From the NCBI GenBank assembly GCA_006503475.1, contig RSEH01000242.1, positions 1-64,000 on the forward strand: 64,000 nucleotides of DNA, read 5' to 3'. Within the stretch, counting starts at the first letter, position 1. Every line of letters starts with the position of its first letter. The position numbers and the translations under genes are program-made. The DNA is from Stentor roeselii (Eukaryota; Ciliophora; Heterotrichea; Heterotrichida; Stentoridae). The notes below the pieces were generated by a model. That model was not told the DNA's origin and searched no databases. It saw only the letters and a program-made list of their open reading frames with translations. Positions 59,172 through 64,000 of this stretch are shown one piece after another.

Positions 59172-59608
59172 TTATAAACCATTAGTGGATTATTTAGAAA
59201 GGTGATTCGAACTTTAAGGATTTTAGGTTTTTTTTAGGATTATTGGCGAATGGTTATGGAGTGAGAAGTTGTAGAAGAAAGGGTTTATGAATTATTTATT
59301 TAGCGAGGATTTTTTTACTATGGAAAAATATTTTAGGTGATGAGGGTTTGGAGAAATGTTAAATTTGATTTACTGTTTAATAAGAAACAATTGTAACTGC
59401 GATAGTTAATCAATAATACTTAAGCTACTCAGTAATAAGTCTTTAATATAATTAATAAGTAAAGTAATGAGTTATAATAAAGTTACTTCCACACAAATAT
59501 ATTTCATATTCATCGATAAAATATTCTTGAACAATGACTTCATCAAATATCATCCCACTTTCTTCAAGACTCCAATAAATTATTTCTCTACAAGAGTAAA
59601 GGACTTAA
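59172..59608. other. spacer
   Basis: 437 bp, A/T-rich. A plus-strand frame at 59467-59760 overlaps the next gene antisense and has no domain, so I do not call it. No RNA gene seen. Confidence 0.55.
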
Positions 59609-60559
59609 CTATAATAAGTCTAAAGTTCTACGCATTGAATGCAATGTGTTTTGTAAAGACAACTTCGACGGACATCTCGGACTCTGAAACAAATTACTTC
59701 TCAAAAGTCTTTCACAAGCCAACTTATAAAGCGAAATCGCCGCATCTTCAGGAAGGTTAGTCTCATTCAAAACCTCATCAGAGTTCAAAGAAAAAGGACT
59801 GACCGAAGTATTCGACGCGGTTTCCGAGCAGATCGTATGAGACAAAGGCGCAAATCCAATCAAACTATGTTCTTTATTGCACATCTTCGTCGTCAGTTCA
59901 CAGTTCTTCGGGCTAAAGTTTTCCAGGACTTTGATCATCCCGAGGCAAACAATCGGCTCGTCATTCGCGAACAGTTCTCCATCGATTTTCACTGGTTCAG
60001 CCATTTCTATTGAACTAAGACGAGGTCGAGGCCCCAGGTCTTGTTCTTTGATTTCAGGAAGAAAGGAGTCGCTTAGGAATTCTGAGAAGACCTCGACGTG
60101 AAGGGTCTTCAGAAAAAGGTTTAAAGGATTTTTTGGCTCTTTTTCTACGAATTTTTCGTGTTTTTGCCAGGATTTCAAGGAAACAACGGTGAAGTTTGAA
60201 TCGAGGTTCGAAGAGTCTCTTGTTGGAATTTTTGTGGCTAGTTTTTGGATTTCTTTTAGAAAGGTTTCGCAGTCTGAGGGTGAATATGAATTCGAGTTTG
60301 AATGGGTTAGACGAAGTGTCCATTTTTCAAGCAAGAGAGGGTGGCAGCCTTCGATTGTTGTGAAGATTTCCAGGTATAGCGCTAGCGGTAAATGGTTTTC
60401 TAAGAATTTCCTTAAATGTTTTTGGACACCTACATCAATAAGTTCTAGTTTGTCAACCTTATCAGAAGCACCAGAGAGTCGGGTGTTGATCAAGACATCG
60501 AAAATTTGTTTGAGGAAAACTTGTGACTTGGCTGCCAGTTCCTCATCAACAGGATTCAT
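59609..60559 (-). CDS. possible Atg13-like HORMA protein
   Basis: 316 aa. Residues 5-150 may be a HORMA domain: LALYLEIFTTIEGCHPLLLE followed by KWTLRLTHSNSN is like the strand segment of Atg13 (LVLERWTL-type). The remainder is Ser-rich and flexible, as in Atg13, which scaffolds the Atg1 kinase for autophagy. The similarity is slight and from memory, so treat the name as a hypothesis. The start follows AATAAATATG. Confidence 0.55.
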   Translation of the reverse strand: MNPVDEELAAKSQVFLKQIFDVLINTRLSGASDKVDKLELIDVGVQKHLRKFLENHLPLALYLEIFTTIEGCHPLLLEKWTLRLTHSNSNSYSPSDCETFLKEIQKLATKIPTRDSSNLDSNFTVVSLKSWQKHEKFVEKEPKNPLNLFLKTLHVEVFSEFLSDSFLPEIKEQDLGPRPRLSSIEMAEPVKIDGELFANDEPIVCLGMIKVLENFSPKNCELTTKMCNKEHSLIGFAPLSHTICSETASNTSVSPFSLNSDEVLNETNLPEDAAISLYKLACERLLRSNLFQSPRCPSKLSLQNTLHSMRRTLDLL

Positions 60560-60680
60560 ATTTATTATCTCTCAACCAATACCGAACGATAAACCAGGAA
60601 ACTTCTAATCCCTAAGTTTTCGCCAAAACCATTGAAAATAATCAGAATTATAAGAATTTCTTCTCATCCCCCAATAATTT

Positions 60681-61427
60681 ATGGACCACTTCCTCATATG
60701 TGGAATTTGTGCAGAAAGCTACTCAGATTCAAGAATTCCGTTAGTTCTTCAATGCGGACACACTTTCTGTTCCTTCTGCCTTTCAATCATAAAAGAAAAT
60801 CGAATAGTATTGAAATGCCCGATCGACCGTTTGATTGAAGGTAGACCTCTGAATGAAATTAAGAGAAATATCTCGCTTTTAGAGATGGTTGAATTTCATT
60901 CTCAGAATTTAGTTGAAAAATGCAATGCTCATCATATGAAAAAAGCTAAGTTTATTTGCTTTGATTGCAGGTCTGCTTTTTGCACAAGGTGTGTCCAGAC
61001 CCATGTTTTTCATCGATGGACTCAGCTGGCAGGTGCTGAGCAGATTTTCAACTATTTTTCCCTTCGAAAGGAAAATTTATCACAAATCAGGGAAAAAATT
61101 CAGGAAAAAATCGAAAATTTCAGAAATTTAGAAGAAAAAGTCCTTCAAAAACAACAGAAAATGGTTGAAGAGGTAAAAAATAAGTTTTTGCAGAGGGAAT
61201 ATGAACTCAGGGCTGAAAAAGAAATGATTGTTCAAAGGATTTTTAATGAATGCTCAGAGAATGTCATGAATTTTCAAAGGTTTAGAATGATTATAAATGA
61301 CTGTGCTGAGAAAATCGATAATTTATTGAAATTAGAAACAGAAGATGTGCAGGGTGTTATTTTTTTTGAAGATGAATGTTCGCGAATAGAAAACACTTTA
61401 AAGTTGGTAGAATCAGCAGAAGTTTAG
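60681..61427 (+). CDS. RING / B-box / coiled-coil (TRIM-like) protein
   Basis: 248 aa. A RING at 7-49 uses C7, C10, C25, H27, C30, C33, C46 and D49, so Asp takes the last zinc position, as in other CPxDR RINGs. The B-box follows at about 80-115 (KCNAHHMKKAKFICFDCR, AFCTRC, THVFHRW), then a coiled coil (120-190). The RBCC order fits an E3 ubiquitin ligase. No C-terminal substrate domain is present. The reading frame ends normally. Confidence 0.88.
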   Translation: MDHFLICGICAESYSDSRIPLVLQCGHTFCSFCLSIIKENRIVLKCPIDRLIEGRPLNEIKRNISLLEMVEFHSQNLVEKCNAHHMKKAKFICFDCRSAFCTRCVQTHVFHRWTQLAGAEQIFNYFSLRKENLSQIREKIQEKIENFRNLEEKVLQKQQKMVEEVKNKFLQREYELRAEKEMIVQRIFNECSENVMNFQRFRMIINDCAEKIDNLLKLETEDVQGVIFFEDECSRIENTLKLVESAEV

Positions 61428-61510
61428 ATTGAGTAAGTTAATTTTTCATTAAGTAGAATCCAAGAAACACCCAATTATTGCCATCCGAGGTGAGTAAACA
61501 ACTGCCAAGA

Positions 61511-61900
61511 CCCTCTTATCCTTTTCTTATTCTTACCCCTTTCAAATCCCAAAAAAAAACTCTTCAAAATTCTCTCAAAACCTTCAAAAGTTCCTTAATA
61601 ACAATTAACTCAATTCGACCCCTCAAAAATAATAAACCCAGAGACACCTAATCCTTTTCTTATTCTTACCCTTCCAAATCCTAAAAACTCTTCAAACCCT
61701 CTCAGAACCTTCAAAAGTTCCTTAATAACAATTAACTCAATTCGACCCCTCATAAGTAATAAACCCAGAGACACCTAATCCTTCTCTTATTCTTACCCTT
61801 CCAAATCCTAAAAACTCTTCAAACCCTCTCAGAACCTTCAAAAGTTACTTAATTACAGTTAACTCTATTCGATTCCGCAAAAGTAATAAACCCAGAGACA
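61511..61900. repeat. three tandem copies of a gene 3' end, about 127-bp period
   Basis: Copies begin near 61511, 61647 and 61774. The third includes the last codons and stop of the kinase gene (stop at 61849, minus strand) and its start of 3' flank. Each copy reads ATCCTTTTCTTATTCTTACC or a close variant, then AAAACTCTTCAAA and AACCTTCAAAAGTT. Copies 2 and 3 are nearly identical; copy 1 is more diverged. Confidence 0.9.
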
Positions 61901-63093
61901 ATCTCCGATTCACACTTAAAAATATGTCTCGCAATCCAAGGATGGTTCAAAGCCTGCTCCGCATTCGGCCTTAAAGACGGGTTCTTCGCAAGCAAGCCTC
62001 TAACAAAATTAAGCGCAATAGGCGAAAAGTGTTTCCAGTCATTATTCTCAAAAGAAACTTCCCCTCTTTCATTTTTCTCGACGACTGAATTTAAATTCTT
62101 CCCAGCGAACGGAAGTTTTCCAGTCAAGGCAGCGTAACAAACGACCCCTGCACTGAAAACATCGATTTTCGAGTCGTAATGGCCTGCAGCGAAAATCTCA
62201 GGAGCCATGAAGCCAGGCGATCCACATTTAGCGAAATCGCAACTGTTAAAAGAGCAGGACAGTCCAAAGTCGATGATTTTTATTTCGAAGTTGTTGCTAT
62301 TCGAGCACATTAAAATATTTTCTAGTTTCAAATCACGATGAAGCAAGTCAATCATTGAAAAGTGTTGAAGGGCTTCAAAGATGTTCCGCATAAGTAAAGA
62401 ACACTCTTTTTCCCCTAACGTCTTGATTTTCTGAAGTCTTTGCAGAAGGTTCCCATGGGGCAGGTACTCCATGATCAAGATAATCAAGTCCTGGTCTTCA
62501 TAAACCCTGAAAAGTTGGACAGTGTGTTGAGAAGAGACTTTTCTCATTGATTTAATTTCATTTTTTAGTAGTTTTCGCTGGGTCGGCTCAGTCAGTTTTG
62601 ACTTTTCAATTCGCTTCGCAGCGTATTCAGCGCCTGTCAGCATGTCTTGACACACGCTCACCAGTCCAGATCGTCCATAGTCAATGTTTTTTATAATTAC
62701 ATAGTCCAGGTCGAAACCTGACATCAGTCCGAGACGGGAAAAATTTTCAAGCCATTTTTCAAGGTCTTCTTCGTTTTCGACGAAAAAGTCCTGGCTTCCG
62801 GAGAGTTTTTTTATGGTGAAGCCGAAGGTGCTGATGTCTGAGTCATCTTCGATGAAGCTTTCAATGATCGACCATGAGATCTTTGACTTGTAGATGAGAT
62901 TTTCAATTGGGTTGAAGTAAAGATAGCGATTATTTAGAAACATGTTCACGGATTCATGTTCAAAATTTGGACTTTTCAACTTTAATATGCCGTGCCAAAG
63001 AACTGGGAATGTTAAAGAGTTGGAATTCTGAAAGTCTTCATTTGTCCAAAAGGTTGGGGGTCGGGATTTAAGAGGACTGTCTAAGATTGACAT
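61849..63093 (-). CDS. PH-domain CAMK-type protein kinase
   Basis: 414 aa. A PH-like domain spans about 28-122 (VLWHGILKLKSPNFEHESVN to DLEKWLENFSRLG), as in ciliate PH-kinases and loosely like PKD. The kinase domain at about 130-395 has AAKRIEKSKL (the ATP lysine), HRDLKLEN, IDFGLSCSF and CGSPGFMAPE, all active-site residues intact. The last 30 residues (FKCESEIVSGFITFAESN) lie partly in the tandemly repeated 3' end. Substrate unknown. The start is ACATGTC, no TATAAATG. Confidence 0.85.
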   Translation of the reverse strand: MSILDSPLKSRPPTFWTNEDFQNSNSLTFPVLWHGILKLKSPNFEHESVNMFLNNRYLYFNPIENLIYKSKISWSIIESFIEDDSDISTFGFTIKKLSGSQDFFVENEEDLEKWLENFSRLGLMSGFDLDYVIIKNIDYGRSGLVSVCQDMLTGAEYAAKRIEKSKLTEPTQRKLLKNEIKSMRKVSSQHTVQLFRVYEDQDLIILIMEYLPHGNLLQRLQKIKTLGEKECSLLMRNIFEALQHFSMIDLLHRDLKLENILMCSNSNNFEIKIIDFGLSCSFNSCDFAKCGSPGFMAPEIFAAGHYDSKIDVFSAGVVCYAALTGKLPFAGKNLNSVVEKNERGEVSFENNDWKHFSPIALNFVRGLLAKNPSLRPNAEQALNHPWIARHIFKCESEIVSGFITFAESNRVNCN

Positions 63094-63672
63094 GTGTTAT
63101 GAATGGGTTTTTTATATTAATGTCTGTGGTTGAATAATGGATGGGATTCATTGATTTTCGATTTTTTTGAAATGATTTTATTTTTTACGATTTTGAAAAG
63201 TTTTAAATGGCTTTTGTTGGAGGAATTGATGAAGGAACCCTGGGCGGTTTTCAAGCTTTTTTTAAAAACAACTAAGTTTTGTCTATACTATTAAAAGATA
63301 TTGGGTGTTGAATACTTGCATTAATTTCTTTGAATGTATTCATCTGAAATTTCAACCTGGTGAATTCGTAGAGCAGATAAATACGTTATTATTATTAAAC
63401 TATTTTTTGTCAAATTAGAGAGATATTTGTTTTAACTAATAGAATATGGAGGAATGATAAGGATTTATAATCAAGAAGCACTGAGATGTAACATTTACAC
63501 TCTCAATAAAAATCTGTGGAAAGTGCCCAGAAATTACAAATAAAGACTTTACCAAGTCCTTCCAAGCAGAGCTATTCAGCCTAATTTTCTCTTTCAAATC
63601 TACCCTGCCTGATAATCGAAAACTCCATAAATCCCTGATACCTTCATCAACCTCCTGAAACCTCTACTTACA
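63094..63672. other. spacer
   Basis: 579 bp: G/T-rich to about 63240, then A/T, then A/C-rich from 63530 to the next stop codon. No gene or RNA recognised. Confidence 0.55.
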
Positions 63673-64000
63673 TTAAAAATTTAACATTTGAATAACCTGC
63701 TCCTTTTTGAGCCTTTCAGGTACCTCAAGTAGTGAAATCCTGCTATTGCCTGCAAGTTTTCCATTTAAAAACTCCACAAAATACAGCGAATCCACATCCT
63801 CATCACAACTCCAAGCGATTTCCTTTTCAACAAGATTTCCACAAGTCTTCCAGAACTCTTTTTCAGCAGTGACTGTGATAAACTCAAACAAGTCCAATTT
63901 CCCTTTTTCCCTCCAATACCCGCATTCAACGATTCTCTGAGCATCAGCAAGACTGATTTTGGGGAAATACTCAAAAACCTCTTGAACATCAAGAAATCCA
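63673..64000 (-). CDS. C-terminal part of a gene cut by the right edge
   Basis: At least 109 codons are open to the window edge, ending in TAA at 63673. Visible pieces are FLDVQEVFEYFPKISLADAQ, IVECGYWREKGKLDLFEFIT and FVEFLNGKLAGNSRISLLE. The pattern of alternating helices recalls a degenerate EF-hand pair (KLDLFEFITV, SLYFVEFLNG) but key acidic residues are missing. The N-terminus and true product are outside the window. Confidence 0.6.
   Translation of the reverse strand, partial: GFLDVQEVFEYFPKISLADAQRIVECGYWREKGKLDLFEFITVTAEKEFWKTCGNLVEKEIAWSCDEDVDSLYFVEFLNGKLAGNSRISLLEVPERLKKEQVIQMLNF

Noticed and set aside
59467-59760. 97-aa plus-strand ORF
   Set aside because: It overlaps the 59609-60559 gene antisense, is low in complexity, has no start motif and no domain.
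1-64000. Ciliate variant genetic code (TAA/TAG as Gln or TGA as Trp)
   Set aside because: All three stops end conserved proteins at the right place, and apparent in-frame TAGs vanish when 15-nt introns are removed.

Overview
The window looks like macronuclear DNA of a heterotrich ciliate, most probably Stentor. It is AT-rich and gene-dense, it uses the standard code with TAA, TAG and TGA all as stops, and every intron I could place (22) is exactly 15 nt with GT...AG ends. Fifteen-nt introns plus the standard code fit Stentor; Blepharisma shares the introns but reads UGA as Trp. Many six-frame ORFs stop falsely at the TAG that ends a 15-nt intron, so several genes here are joined from two to five ORFs.

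Layout. 0-13 kb: a divergent kinase, UNC-50, a DP-type cell-cycle factor, a B-box/WD40 protein, a CFAP97-like ciliary protein, actin-capping protein beta, oligopeptidase B, a myristoylated EF-hand protein, a secreted Cys-rich protein and ribosomal protein S23. 13-30 kb: small lipid-modified proteins, a large FASTK/RAP-like protein, a glycerol-phosphate acyltransferase, a degenerate amidotransferase-like protein, a lipocalin and a CFAP57-like coiled coil. 30-37.6 kb: the gene-poor part, with a duplicated flank carrying a possible new gene, two EF-hand/phosphatase-related genes, long AT-rich spacers and a pseudo-aspartic protease. 37.6-48.8 kb: BBIP1 (a BBSome subunit), a DHHC palmitoyltransferase, a TMEM222 homologue, a tubulin carboxypeptidase (CCP) and an SH3 protein. 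49-64 kb: a coiled coil/GTPase/Hsp20 fusion, an Aurora-like kinase with a long coiled coil, a CaMKK-like kinase, actin-capping protein alpha, a Ubl/ankyrin/PH/AGC kinase, a RING/B-box protein, a PH/CAMK kinase and a gene cut by the right edge.

Common themes are cilia and cytoskeleton (CFAP97, CFAP57-like, BBIP1, CCP, both capping-protein subunits), signalling (five kinases, several EF-hand proteins, a PP1-docking protein) and membrane anchoring of small proteins (myristoyl, CaaX and Cys-cluster signals).

The strongest structural signals are non-coding. A TATAAATG-type element is fused to the start codon of about half the genes. Divergent start codons lie 5, 8 and 10 nt apart, and same-strand genes only 4-15 nt apart. 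A perfect 77-bp inverted repeat joins the left edge and 34.1 kb. Strand composition swings in a sawtooth that ignores gene boundaries. No virus-like element, LTR, CRISPR array, rRNA or tRNA gene was seen.
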